From the NCBI GenBank assembly GCA_009869945.1, contig WIXG01000066.1:62001-126000 (forward strand): a DNA stretch of 64,000 nt, given 5' to 3'. The notes beneath the pieces were generated by a model. That model was not told the DNA's origin. It ran no database searches and saw only the letters and a program-made list of their open reading frames with translations. The DNA comes from Mesaphorura yosii. Its lineage: Eukaryota; Arthropoda; Collembola; Poduromorpha; Tullbergiidae. The position numbers and the translations under genes were made by a program. Every line of letters begins with the position of its first letter. Positions within the stretch are counted from its first letter, which is position 1. Positions 53,278-64,000 of this stretch are shown here, piece by piece.

Positions 53278-56200
53278 AGAAATTGTGTTAGCTGAAATGG
53301 TTTAGTGTCAAATGTATTTAGAAATCTATGGCCAAGTAATGATAGTGAGTAGAAAGTCATCACGAATTCAGATTCAGTTTGAGACACATTACACTGGCAA
53401 AATTCACGAACCACGAAACCACGAAGCAAAGCAGACATAATTAAAGTTTCTTGCACTTATACGGGACCAAAACATCAATAATGAATCTATGTAATTACAT
53501 AAGAAGTGAGTTCCGAACTATTCTAGTCTAGTTCTAGGAGAAAGTGACTAGTAATGTGGAAGCGCAGTAATTTCATAAGCATAAATCAATCATGCAAGCG
53601 TGTAGGCCAGATTCTCGGATTGAGCACATGCAATAAATGAATGATGAATGAATCCTACACAAACAACATTAAATCCAATACGCTTATGTATGGTTTTCAT
53701 TTTGCGTGTACCACCAGCTCTTCCAGTGGACATCAGAATTCTGGAAACTCGACCGCAAATCGGACAGCTCCGTCCGGAATGGCAGAAGCCAGGTGAGATG
53801 GTTTCTCTTTCTTGTGTTCGAGACGAAACTGTCAAGCGAACTTTCATTTCGTGTGCGCCCTTGAAGCCACAAACATGAAGTATTTTACGTAATCTTCCCG
53901 TGAACCGTCGTTTTCCAGAATACCATTTTCCTTAATACACTTTGCCACAATTTTTTCCTCAAAAATACTTTTTGCGACAATGTCTCATTACCATAATCTT
54001 TTCCCCACGATTCTAAAATTAAGTGTACATGTGCAGGTACAGATAACGAAGTCTCATATTGTAAACTTCCGTCCAATCGGACTTGAACTCTGAGTTAATT
54101 GTGATTGTGAGACCGAAGCGATAGCTTCTCCTTCCAATGACCCAAGTTCAGAAGGAGTTGACTTTCAAGCAAGTGCAGAGGTAACGAAAAATTAACGAGC
54201 AGTTGCAAGAAATCCTGCGCACGTACAATACCACTGCCCCAGACACCTTATCTTATCTTGACGCAGTCGATTAATAACAATTAATGTTTGTGTTTTGTTC
54301 ATAAATTTCAGTCATAATAATTAATAATTATCAAGTTCATATAATTTTTATACATTCTTTGACTTCGGAAAATAATAAAGTGAGTGCCCGAGAATTGTGG
54401 CAAGTAGTACATGATGGAATTCGGTCATTCTGTAAAAACGATTGCAGCAAAAGACCTGGAAACAAGTTTTGTGGCAAAAGACGTAAGACCAATCTTCAGC
54501 CTCATCGTTTTAAGGTTTCTTCGCAAAATGTTCCTGCGATCGTTGTGGATTGGTCGTAAATTCAAGAAGAACGTGACACCGTGTGCTCGTGAATCATATT
54601 TAAGGCCAATTAGCAAATCGGATGCCGGATGCAAGGTTTGGAGTTGAAGAGTCTTGCTTGCTGAAAGCGAAACTCTGGTAAGCACATTCATCCCGCATCG
54701 TCGCTACCTTTAAGACGCGACTTGGCTCGGCGTGGCGTGCCATTAATTAATAGACACTTTAACAGATATTGCGTTGGCCATCCGATTTACGGCATATGAA
54801 TAGAAAACTCTGTTGTCAGTCTCCCATCAGCCCCAAATCCGTTTCAAATGTATCCGTTTTATCCCTTCACTTATCAAGCCATTTCCATTGTATTCTAATT
54901 AAGACAAACTCCGAGTGAGAATCTGCAAGCGGAGAACTCGACACTCGACGACCCTCAAATCGACCCGCATCCCGCATGCATACGCGGTACATTCATTCAT
55001 ACATGCGTCTATTACATTCTTGTCACTGTTCAATTTATTCAATTGAGAAATGAAGGGGAAAGGACGCTGCGCTGACGAGGACGCTCCGCCAATTCAGTTT
55101 CCGATTCCCATCATTATAATGCATGCGATACCAGAAACATGTTCTTAATTTACGTGCACGACCGTCGCTTATTAACATAATATTAATTCATCAATGGTAA
55201 TAATCCAAATAAGCTGTCGCTGGCGACGACGACGGTCAATTTACTGTAGATTGTAGATTCAAGTGGTCGTCACAAAATATGCGGGTTGTAGCTGAGAAAA
55301 AGTCAGCGAATAGATTTTACAACGCGATTGAGACTGCTGCGCAACATATGTGCATTACTGGCATTGGCAGGGGAAGACAATCAAATGATGGTAGTGCCTG
55401 TTTAAAGACAGCTAACGCTAATAGCCTGCGTAATGCGTTTTGCTTACGCGAGGGTTAGAAAAGTTGGAATTGTTTAATAATACACTCAATTGCAGTCATC
55501 ATTTAATCATTGTGTTCTTTTTCCATGCCCTCTGCAGATTCACACCAACGCGTACGCGGAACGCCAGGCCCAAGCGTCGTCTGGCAATCAGCCACTTTTC
55601 GCCCAGATGTGGTAATTGTCTATAAAAAGAGAAGCTAACTTTAGCAGACCTTGTTACTTGGCCTCCGATCATCGGAGTGCCAAGAACCTACAACGTATTT
55701 TAGTTCTTTGAATTTTTAGTTTGTGGTAATTTCTTTTGTATTTTCAGTTTATGTTCTTCAGTTTACATTTTCTTGTATTGTTGCTTTTTGTTACGCCGTA
55801 GTTCCTTACATCCGTGTTGCCGCACTTAGCAGTAGAAACCTGGGAGAAGCTGCTGGCCTAAAGCCGTAGAACTTCTTGAAAGTTATTGACGTCCATTTTA
55901 GATAGAAACAGTTTACAAAATTAATTCGTTGGTTAACTTGAAAAGCTGAATGAAGGTGAGTACATTCTTCTCTTATTGAGCAATTGTCTTTCTGTCATGA
56001 TCGTGGCCAGTTTATTTTGAATTTTGATTACAATTACCATCTTAAATTCGATATGTGCAAATCAAACAGGCTAACTAGGCTCATTTTTCCAGGTGCAAAA
56101 ACTTGTCGCGGACAGATCCTGGATTTCCTCAGATAATTGACTCAGTTTTTGAACTCCTGAGCGGGAATTAAGTATGCCTCCTCGATTCTTCGAGAAAACG

Positions 56201-57565
56201 ATCCAACTCACCTTTCATAACATCAAGATTGAGTCACCATCCACATCCAGTGACTGGTCCATCACTTTTTCAACGTTAGAAACATGAGATGAGGTTTGAA
56301 TTTATCATGGTTTCATAATTCTTCGTTCTTTTGTCAATTTTGTCTTTTAATCTATGAGTTTATCTTCTCATTTTATGTACCCTTACCTTAAGTTACTCTT
56401 AATTTACCTCTTGCTTCTCGATTTAGTTTATCTATCTTCAGTTTTATAAGTTGACTTTTGTTGTTTTCATATTTTGTTCTTATTTTGACGATAACAGTTC
56501 AAAAATACAAAAAAAGAAACATTAGGATAGCTAACTAGTAAGAAATCTGTAAGCTGATGTCGAGCTATTTAGAAGTAACATGTCAAATTAGTGCCAGTGC
56601 CAGTTCACCAAAGTGCCGAGTCCAAACTTGTACAATTCATACGTAGAATTAATGCAATCGTCGTGTCATTTCATCTTTCACTCTTCTGTCTCCTTATATT
56701 CGATATTTTAGTTACGAATTACGAATTTATGTATACATTAGATGATATACCATAAGAAAGAATTGCTACAGTGAGACAATCGCTGTACAGAATTGTGAGA
56801 AATCATTTGTCTTCTAAATCATGTATGAAAAAATCAATTTATCAATTTACTGCCTTGCCTTTTCGAATGTCCTTAGTGCTTCTTCTGCCTTCAATCCGGC
56901 ATTATTGGATATTGTTCTGCTCAAGATTACTAAATACTAAAGAACTGTCACGCTCAGCTCAGCTCCAAGTTTGTTAGCAAGTAGTTTTAGTTCTCTTATT
57001 TAGCGGTGACTTCGATGAAGATGCATTGCCTTGTCTTGCCTTTGAATTCTTGTTGCTCTGAGTTGTACCATGCGATGTTAATGATATGATGGCTAATTGA
57101 ATTGAATAAAATATAGCAAGAAAATATAGAATTGGACGATTGCATGATTCAGGGATAATTTATTATATTTCCAGGATTGCACAAACATTAACGTTAACGG
57201 CAGTAACTGACGGCGAGTGAGCAGTATTTTTCCTTTGTTACTAAATGCCAGTAACAGCATGCATACGCAATGGTTCTGAGATTTCAGCATTGAAACATCG
57301 CGTCGTATCCCGTTATAATGTAACGGCGCTACCAACTCCATCGACGACACAAGAAATATTGTGCAAACCTTCAAAATTGGAAGGGAATAAAAAGATGTTC
57401 TCTTTTCTACTTTGCATTTGTACTACGGTTTGCGTGATTGAAGAGTGAATGTTTCATTGAGTGACTTGACGTGATTAAATTGAACATTGAATACTGACGC
57501 ACAAAATACTTAACGGATAGGCACTAGACTTTAATCAGTATTTGTACTACGAATTATTGCTCACT
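53278..57565. other. gene-free stretch
   Basis: 4.3 kb of AT-rich sequence with only short, unconvincing frames on both strands. No RNA gene or repeat family was recognised. The right end should contain the STRAP promoter. Confidence 0.4.
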
Positions 57566-59152
57566 ATGGCTGTACGCCAAACTCCGCTGACTTGTCATGG
57601 CCATACCCGGCCCGTTGTTCACCTAGCGTTTAGTGGAATCACAGAATGTGGTTACTTTGTCATATCGGCGTGCAAAGGTACGGCAGCTTTCACTAATTAT
57701 GATGGCGCCAGCTGTTTGCCTTCCTCTACGACTTGAGGCAGTTAATACTTTGTGATGAACATGGCATTTATGTTGTTTAAATGATATTTCCAGACGGGAA
57801 GCCGATGTTGAGACAAGGCGATACCGGTGACTGGATTGGGACATTCGAAGGACACAAAGGTGCTGTTTGGGGAGTCGCATTGAATCATGACGGTTCAAAG
57901 GCTGCAACTGGCGCAGCTGATTTCACAGCCAAAGTTAGTCACTTCAATTTCTAACACCAACAAATAGCGAATAACTCCATACTGCATCTTTGCGGGATCA
58001 TTTTGATATTTTTTCAGATTTGGGATGCCCTTAGTGGTGTCGAGCAACAAAGCTTCCAACATAATCATATTGTTAAGTCAGTTGGTTTTAATTTAAGAGG
58101 AAACTTACTAGTTACGGGGAGTAATGAAAAAATTATCAGAATCTTCGACTTGAAGCATCCGGATGTTGGTAAGCAGTACTTCATAGCCCTTTTATTGCCC
58201 GTATCTTATGATTATGATAAAGTATGATCGTAAACGCGTAGTCTAACTCAAGAATAGCATCTTTCTCCACAAACCCCGCATGTGTATAATTTTTTCACGA
58301 CCATAAAAGCTCAACGTTATGTAGGCAATTAAAATGTGAGTATAATGCCTCGTATTATACTCAAAGGCTGTATTAATCTTTATGGCATTATTACAGAGCC
58401 TTTAAAATTAATCGGACATGATTCCAACCTGAAACATTGCAAATTTTATATGGACAATTACATCGTCAGCTGTTCGGACGATAAGGTGAGGGCGACAATT
58501 TCAAAAGCAAGCATTGGCCTTCAAGTTTTGATTCCCAATTGTTGATTTGACCGCAGACCGTCCGATTGTGGGACCTAAGGACATGTACTCAGGTGAAACG
58601 CATCTCATGTCCAAGTGAAGTCAGTGACTTGGATGTGAATCTTTCGACGTTGACACTTTGCTACGGAAATACTGTTGCCTTTGCCAAAATTGATACGTAA
58701 GTGTGTATGCTTCCTGAACTACTTCAATGGCGGACTGAGCATTAGAAAATTTTCTGATCGTACAGGCTAGAAATTATTAAGGAGGTTGAAGTTCCCACAC
58801 AAGTTCTTTCGGCTTCCATGAAACAAGATGAATCGATCTTTGTATGTGGAGGCGAGGATTTCAAAATCTACAAGTACGATTACGACACTGGGATCGAATT
58901 GGGTAATGCATCACAACAGTAAATCCTGCTAGGTTGCACGTACATGTTCACATGTTGCGTTATCACTTTGTAGAAGCCTTCAAGGGTCACTTTGGCCCAG
59001 TCCATTGTGTCCGCTTTTCCCCAGACGGCGAACTGTACGCGTCAGGAAGTGAAGACGGCACTCTTCGCCTGTGGCAAACAAATGTTGGAAAAAATTACGG
59101 TCTATGGAAGTGCATACAAGGAGGAGACAACGGGAAGTCAGATTGTGAATAG
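57566..59152 (+). CDS. STRAP: STRAP: serine-threonine kinase receptor-associated WD40 protein
   Basis: Seven exons (57566–57677, 57794–57933, 58018–58168, 58397–58485, 58557–58696, 58766–58902, 58974–59152) join in phase to 315 residues. The WD40 propeller shows diagnostic STRAP stretches: [17 protein letters not shown] at the start, [20 protein letters not shown] across the first junction, [34 protein letters not shown] and the nearly invariant [20 protein letters not shown] near the end. STRAP is a scaffold of TGF-beta receptor/Smad signalling and, as Unrip, a partner of the SMN complex in snRNP assembly. The C-terminal tail is shorter than in vertebrates. An AATAAA lies at 59290. Confidence 0.93.
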
Positions 59153-59289
59153 TGCCCAGCGTCAAGTCCTCCTATCCTATTTGTTATTTCTGGGAAATTA
59201 TCTGTGTTATCTCGTTGTGTAAGCTATTCATAACAATAGGCTACTAGACGTAAGTAGTAATTTTATAAATGGATTTAGAATATTTTGGT

Positions 59290-59295
59290 AATAAA
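59290..59295 (+). terminator. poly(A) signal of STRAP
   Basis: AATAAA about 140 bases after the STRAP stop. It lies some 50 bases from the SECIS-like hairpin of the convergent MsrA gene, so the two transcripts' 3' ends are close. Confidence 0.5.
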
Positions 59296-59344
59296 GTGTA
59301 ATGTATTTTACGCAGATTTTGCAGTGTTTAATCGAATCTAGTTA

Positions 59345-59397
59345 TACATCAACATTAAGCCACTCGGACTCGGGTTTACAGCTTAATGTGTCATACG
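59345..59397 (-). promoter_or_regulatory. SECIS-like hairpin in the MsrA 3' UTR
   Basis: On the minus strand, ATGA (59394–59391) is followed by ACATTAAGC (59389–59381), which pairs perfectly with GCTTAATGT (59360–59352). The TGAT on the far side (59351–59348) gives the tandem G·A quartet. An AAA (59377–59375) lies in the apical region, 13 bases after ATGA. This matches the eukaryotic SECIS layout ATGAN … AA … KGAW. The element starts about 80 bases past the MsrA stop codon. A SECIS recruits SBP2 and EFsec so that UGA is read as selenocysteine. Confidence 0.75.
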
Positions 59398-59474
59398 ATT
59401 CGAAATTTAACACGTGTTCGGTTCCTTCAAGCGCCAACACTTCCTTTAACAGTTAACGTTCGCCCTTTTATCGT

Positions 59475-60343
59475 CTAGGTTTTGTCCAGCATATTTCGCA
59501 CGTAGCTCTCAATCTTCGGAGGCAATCCGAGCTCCTTCAAGTCAGACTCGTACTGTTTAAGTGTCCCGTATCCACCAACGTAGCCATTTAATTTCGCCGC
59601 AACGAATGATCGATTGAGCCCGGCCCCTGGCTCCATGTCCAACGCGGTCAGTATGTACGGATACTTTTGCAGAAGGTACTTTTGGTGATAGCTGCATAAA
59701 ACGGAAAACAGGAAGCATAAAAATGGTAAAACATCGCATGAATGGAGCTTCAGCTTGCAATTACTTCTCTGCGTTTGTGAATTCGACAAATGGCAAAATT
59801 TTGGTTTGGATCATTCGCTTTGATTGCTGAGCCAGGAATGTCTTCTCTGCCAACTTCTTTTGCTCCTCGTTGTGGTAAAAGATGACAGACATATACTACA
59901 TGACAGGAATCGAAAACAGTGTAACTTGTGTTCACTCAATACATTTCAGGTCTTTCTTATAAATATTTCAAAGGCGTTTTATACCTGTCGAGAGCATTTG
60001 CTCGTTGGGTTGTGATTTCTCCAGAACATGTCCAGCAACTGTTCGTAGCTGATGACATTCGGATCATACTCGATGTCAACAGTCTCTGTGTGGTCGCCAC
60101 TGCAAAGTGCAATGTCAACCCGCACCCACATTCAAGTACTTCGTTGCACAGTTTAAAGAAAGTCGGGACTTACATGTGCCTGTACGTTGGATTCTTTAGC
60201 GACCCACCAGCGTAGCCCACTCGGGTGCGGATCACTCCGAGTGAAGCACCAAATTGTGCTTCAGGAAACCAAAATCAGGACATGCCAAACGTCGCCCTCT
60301 CCCCGGACCAATTCTCGTACTTTTCGTCACCGGTCTTTCCCAT
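59475..60343 (-). CDS. MsrA: selenoprotein methionine sulfoxide reductase A (Sec at catalytic site)
   Basis: MsrA reduces methionine-S-sulfoxide in proteins. Four exons, 60343–60174, 60099–59985, 59895–59765 and 59691–59475, close in phase to 210 residues. The active-site motif normally reads GMGCFW; here it reads [16 protein letters not shown], the TGA (60277–60275, codon 23) standing exactly where the catalytic Cys belongs. All other family segments are intact: [69 protein letters not shown] and [16 protein letters not shown]-like hairpin follows in the 3' UTR. The start is the ATG at 60343, the nearest in frame; the frame stays open upstream to 60490, so a longer N-terminus is possible. 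A premature stop in a pseudogene is the alternative, but one TGA at the catalytic codon with everything else intact argues against it. Confidence 0.88.
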
Positions 60344-61380
60344 TGCTATTCCTCTTGCTTCTGGCTCGAGTGCCTTCGTTGCTGCTGGACCGCCGCAATC
60401 ACTTTCAGATGGATAACAGCTGCTGTCAAACGCTGCAACCTGCCAATACCAATTCACACACGAAACAGCGCCTTTCAATTTCAATCTCACTGCACAAAAG
60501 TTAAACTTCGATTGAATGAAGATTTGAAGTTTGCTTCTAATCTGTTGTGCTATGCGCCTTGTGCATTCTCAAGCAACGAAGCAAAATCTCAAGGCTAACT
60601 TTGTTGTGCTTCTTGCGTATTTTATAACTCAAGTTGTATGCGGTTTGGGCTCGTGAATTGACACGCTTCTGCTTCAAAGGCATGCTCTCCTTGACACATT
60701 TTGCAATAACGTATGAATGAATGCACACTCGTCTTTGTGTTTGCTTTCCTTCTAGAAACCTTCGCGTTCGTGTATGCTCGAAGTACGCATACAAGTGCAA
60801 AAATGGTCACTGAGAGGTGCTCTTAAGTTCTTACCTTTGCTTTGTTGGTACATGTTAATTTCCGGAAAGCCTTGATCATTCTGCGGGACAACATCCAATA
60901 ATCTTCCAATGAATACAGAACTAAAGCTGGACTTTAGCTTGAATAAATTCCGCTATGCTGATATTGATATTCGAGACAAAGGCTAAAGCACCACGCACGT
61001 CGAGTCGACTCGAGTCGTGTCTGACGTGTTTACTTGGCCAGGTGAAGAGATTGACTAAATTAATGAATTCGTAAACTCTATGCGCTTTGGTCTTACTTAA
61101 ATGCTACATACGACATGCTTCTGAGTCTGTTATGAATCAGAAAAGGAAGCCGTATCAGACACAGCTGCATTGAGGTTTCTTCAAGCCCAACTAATAAATT
61201 GTACCCAAAGTCAACGTCAACGTGGATTTGTTCTTTGAATGCCCAATTTATTTACACAACATCAGATATCAAAGAAATGGTAACCTCAATTTTGAATTAC
61301 AAGGCAGCTGCATCATAGTTTTCAATTTTGACATGAGTTCGCCATTTGCTGTGGCCTGCGGCGTGAGGCAGAACACAGGA
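60344..61380. other. intergenic region, MsrA 5' side
   Basis: Contains the MsrA 5' UTR and promoter on the minus strand and the 3' side of the small membrane protein gene. Scattered short frames, none convincing. Confidence 0.3.
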
Positions 61381-61746
61381 TTAGCGTTCGAAGGGCCAAA
61401 GTCTAATCTTCCACCACAGCCAAACCAGACCACCCAGAAAGGCCCCGATCAGTATGGGTTTAATCGCCGCCGCAACCGAAGTCAGTAGCATCAGGACCAC
61501 CGTGATAATGCACAGGATGAAGACTACAATGCTGATTTGAAGGGTATCGAATTGGAAGCCACCGTCTCTGATCTGCTGGAAGAATTGCGAGACGTATTGA
61601 ACTCCCATATCGGCTATCACCCTCTTGATCAGATCCACCATATTTGGCTCCTGTTGATGTTGTCCAGCGTTTGTATCATCCGCGTTCGCACCACCAGCTC
61701 CTGCATCCCCAGCATTTCGACCTCCACCACTACCGTCGTCATCCAT
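61381..61746 (-). CDS. small membrane protein of unknown function
   Basis: A frame of 121 residues begins with MDDDGSGGGRNAGDAGAGGA, a Gly/Ala/Asp-rich, probably disordered N-terminus. A helical part follows (VDLIKRVIADMGVQYVSQFF, QQIRDGGF), then two hydrophobic segments (ISIVVFILCIITVVLMLL; KPILIGAFLGGLVWLWW) and a short basic end, RLWPFER. The frame is open further upstream, but this is the first ATG. I do not recognise the family. The composition and long clean frame support coding. The gene is divergent from CHMP2, about 0.85 kb away. Confidence 0.55.
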   Translation of the reverse strand: MDDDGSGGGRNAGDAGAGGANADDTNAGQHQQEPNMVDLIKRVIADMGVQYVSQFFQQIRDGGFQFDTLQISIVVFILCIITVVLMLLTSVAAAIKPILIGAFLGGLVWLWWKIRLWPFER

Positions 61747-62601
61747 TATGCAAGCTTTGTTGTCCTTTGAGACAAAACCACCATCTCGACTGAAACTACC
61801 ACCGTTGTAAATCAACCTCAAAGTTTCTTCTTGGTAAATGAATTTACTCTTCAAACATCGAACGGAAGAATAGCAACAACGCAACGCAACGTTGCTTTCT
61901 TTAGTCACAAGCCTCTCTACTCTCTTTCAAATCTCTCAAGTTTCCAGGTAGTCAAATGTTTGCAGCGTCCGCTTCTGTCCGTCAGGCACGGGTTTCCAAG
62001 ACAGAGAAGGGGCTCCACCGGAAGTGGATACAGGAACGCGTGGCGCGGCTGCAGCCATTCTTGTTTACGCACATAAACAGCGTTATTGGAATTGCAAGAC
62101 AGGGATTTATTCGTAAATGGTAAATTCGTGTTTAACTATGTTCATCAGTTACATACAATGGAATTAAAATAAAAATCCACCAACGGCTTGAGGGCTTGAA
62201 GTGAGTACAAGAACGAGGTACTCATCAAATATAAAGGTCAATAGAAGAGAGACTGCAATCACCGGTTATCAGCAGCGTCTGCTCCTTTTTGCAGGATTTC
62301 TTTTTTTTCCATCGCATCTTGAGCGTCCGTACATCGCATCGCCTTGTCTTGGTTGAACTCGCATAAATCCTCATCAACCAATGATGATCGTATTGTAAAG
62401 AATCACTAGAGTTTTCTATGACCACGGCTATTGACATTTTTTGGCTTTGCTTCGGACAAAAGGCATTTGCGGACAGTTGGTCGACGACGACGGCCGAAAC
62501 CGTCGTACTGCCAGACTCTGAGACCTTTTGTTCTGGTTGCAATTTGCGAATTAACATAAAAACACATTTCCAGGTTGTTTTGCGTACTACTTTATGCGAA
62601 G
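61747..62601. other. divergent promoter region
   Basis: Between the small membrane protein gene (−) and CHMP2 (+). It should contain both promoters. An antisense frame at 62225–62689 is judged a shadow of CHMP2 exon 1 and its leader. Confidence 0.3.
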
Positions 62602-63499
62602 ATGCCTTCGAAGTGGACGAACCCTTGGACATGGCTTTTTGGCAAGACTTTGACACCTGAGGAGATGCTGCGCAGGAACCAGCGTGCACTGAATAAAGTG
62701 ATTCGAGATTTGGATCGGGAAAGAATGCGCATGGAGGGCGAAGAAGAGAAGCTGATCGTCAACATAAAAAAAATGGCGAAGGAGAATCAAAATGTAAGCT
62801 TGTCATACTTATGCAACGATTTGACTACCTCTTTTTGTGATTTTGCATGCAGGACGCAGTTCTGATAATAGCCAAAAGCATTGTGCGGACCAGGATGTAC
62901 ATCAAGAAGTTTATGCTGATGCGGGCCAACGTGCAAGCAGTGGCAATGAGAATCACAACCCTTCGGTCGCAAAATGCAGTCACGATGGCCATAATTGGAG
63001 TCACAAGGGCGATGGGAAACATGAACGTGTGTGTGCACGTTTAATTAACGACTTTCCTTGCGATCAAGAAGGTTGGAGTCCTTTTTCTGGTTCCAGGCAA
63101 TTGCAGCTGCCCGCAATTCAAAACATTTTACGCCAGTTTGAGCAGCAATCAGCAATAATGGACATGAAGGAAGAAATGATCGGCGAAGCGATTGACGACG
63201 CGATGGGTGAAGCCATTGACGAAGAGGAAGGGTAAAAAACCTGAAAATATTTAGTATTCAATCCTCACACTAAAGCTAAATTGAATTTTTGCAGTGACAC
63301 GATCGTCGCGCAAATCTTTGACGAATTGGGTCTGCAGCTGAAGGACCAGCTCTCAGAACTGCCACAAACTCAAAGTGGAATTCGGGACATTGACAAACAA
63401 AATGTGGCCTCCTTGCCGCGGCAAACGTCCACCTTGCCTCCAAAGAGCAACGTTGACAACGACCTACAAGCACGGCTGGATGATCTTCGTCGAAAGTAA
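62602..63499 (+). CDS. CHMP2A: charged multivesicular body protein 2 (ESCRT-III subunit)
   Basis: Four exons (62602–62793, 62853–63028, 63097–63231, 63295–63499) close in phase to 235 residues. The basic N-terminal helix region reads FGKTLTPEEMLRRNQRALNK, followed by IRDLDRERMRMEGEE. The core holds MRANVQAVAMRI, MGNMN and FEQQSAIMDMKEEMIGEAID. The acidic linker leads to FDELGLQLKDQLSELP and the C-terminal MIM1 motif, which ends LQARLDDLRRK. CHMP2 forms ESCRT-III filaments for endosomal sorting, cytokinesis and membrane repair, and its MIM1 recruits Vps4. The N-terminus carries an extra stretch MPSKWTNPWTW before the usual start. Exon 2 uses a GTGTGT donor, giving Val where most CHMP2 have Arg before QLxLP. 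An AATAAA lies at 63601. Confidence 0.92.
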
Positions 63500-63850
63500 A
63501 TTCAGATAGAAGCACAAATTAAACTACACTGCTCAAAACTTCCAAATTATGATTTGTGTCCGACAATTGCGCCTGTACGTCGTGCTTTGGCGTGATAGGA
63601 AATAAAATTCCAATCATTCGTTGAGCACTTCCTTAACAGTTACCGCCATTTGTTAATTTATTTGTTTGATAATTTTAAAATAGCAACAAACATTCCGACA
63701 GCCACAGGCGTGCGTTGGTCCTTCTAGCGTTCTCGCACTCGGATAAGAAGTTCCAACAAAATTCAAAAGCCAGAAACCAAATTTCCATTTTGAACTTATC
63801 ATATTTTACGGTTTAACTACTCTAAGCTCTAAGGGTTCCGTCGTATGAAG

Positions 63851-64000
63851 ATGCCGTTAAACTGGAGGAATCCCAGGTCATGGCGCTATAGCCGGTGCTT
63901 GACTCCTGACGAGAAGCTGTGCAGAAACCAGCGTGCACTGAACAGAGCGATTCGTGAGCTGGATCAGGAACGAATGCGCATGGAGTGTGAGGAGCAGAAT
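63851..64000 (+). CDS. second CHMP2 copy, first exon, cut by window end
   Basis: Starting MPLNWRNPRSWRYSRCLTPD, this frame aligns residue by residue with the N-terminus of the preceding CHMP2: MPSKW/MPLNW, LTPEE/LTPDE, then NQRALNRAIRELDQERMRME. The same DNA stretch is repeated, which shows a tandem duplication about 1.25 kb apart. Substitutions at otherwise conserved sites (FGK replaced by RYS, LLR by LCR) suggest relaxed constraint or a new role. Another in-frame ATG lies two codons upstream (63845). Whether the rest is intact lies outside the window. Confidence 0.7.
   Translation, partial: MPLNWRNPRSWRYSRCLTPDEKLCRNQRALNRAIRELDQERMRMECEEQN

Noticed and set aside
60275-60277. TGA read as the end of a short N-terminal MsrA peptide, i.e. 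a pseudogene
   Set aside because: The single stop falls exactly on the catalytic codon, the rest of the gene is intact and correctly spliced, and a SECIS-like hairpin is present.
62225-62689. Minus-strand open frame of 154 codons over the CHMP2 leader and first exon
   Set aside because: It overlaps the strongly supported CHMP2 exon 1, its composition is unlike a folded protein, and no minus-strand splice partners fit.

Overview
This is animal nuclear DNA. Almost every gene is split by short GT–AG introns, often only 50–150 bases, and the encoded proteins are metazoan: sidekick, STRAP, CHMP2, a TMEM138-like protein, a Methuselah-like receptor and a chemoreceptor-like relic. The Methuselah-like receptor and the chemoreceptor relic point to an arthropod. 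A springtail, another non-holometabolous hexapod or a crustacean fits, but the species cannot be fixed from this window. Exon ends were placed by reading splice sites and checking that the codon phase closes at every junction.

Layout, left to right. (1) 1–1711 (+): 3' part of a Methuselah-like GPCR. (2) 3117–5095 (−): secreted or membrane-anchored cysteine-rich EB/EGF-like protein. (3) 6877–9104 (+): unrecognised single-pass membrane protein with two duplicated alternative first coding exons. (4) 10841–13038 (+): XK-like multipass protein, convergent with (5) 13369–14191 (−), a DCXR-type short-chain dehydrogenase. (6) 15693–15980 (−): NCBP2-AS2-type microprotein. (7) 17319–48182 (−): a complete sidekick gene of 27 exons, about 2252 residues, with 6 Ig and 13 FN3 domains, one TM segment and a PDZ-ligand tail. 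Its first two introns take up about 19 kb. (8) 49716–51045 (−): TMEM138-like four-TM protein with a long tail. (9) 51826–53277 (+): damaged chemoreceptor-like gene. (10) 57566–59152 (+): STRAP, convergent with (11) 59475–60343 (−), a methionine sulfoxide reductase A. (12) 61381–61746 (−): small membrane protein of unknown role. (13) 62602–63499 (+): CHMP2, followed by the first exon of a second CHMP2 copy at 63851 that runs off the window.

The most striking observation is the MsrA gene. Its catalytic cysteine codon is an in-frame TGA, and its 3' UTR holds a hairpin with the hallmarks of a SECIS element: an ATGA / TGAT quartet, an AAA apical motif and a perfect 9-bp stem. Together these indicate a selenoprotein MsrA. 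Other points worth checking are a probable phase-symmetric cassette exon between Ig4 and Ig5 of sidekick, a uORF whose stop overlaps the sidekick start codon, the duplicated first exons of the unknown gene, the tandem CHMP2 copies and a foldback element inside a sidekick intron.

The genes do not form one pathway; this is an ordinary eukaryotic neighbourhood. The overlap is in place and layout: sidekick, the GPCR, the TMEM138-like and XK-like proteins act at membranes, and two pairs (XK-like/SDR and STRAP/MsrA) are tail to tail with closely spaced 3' ends.
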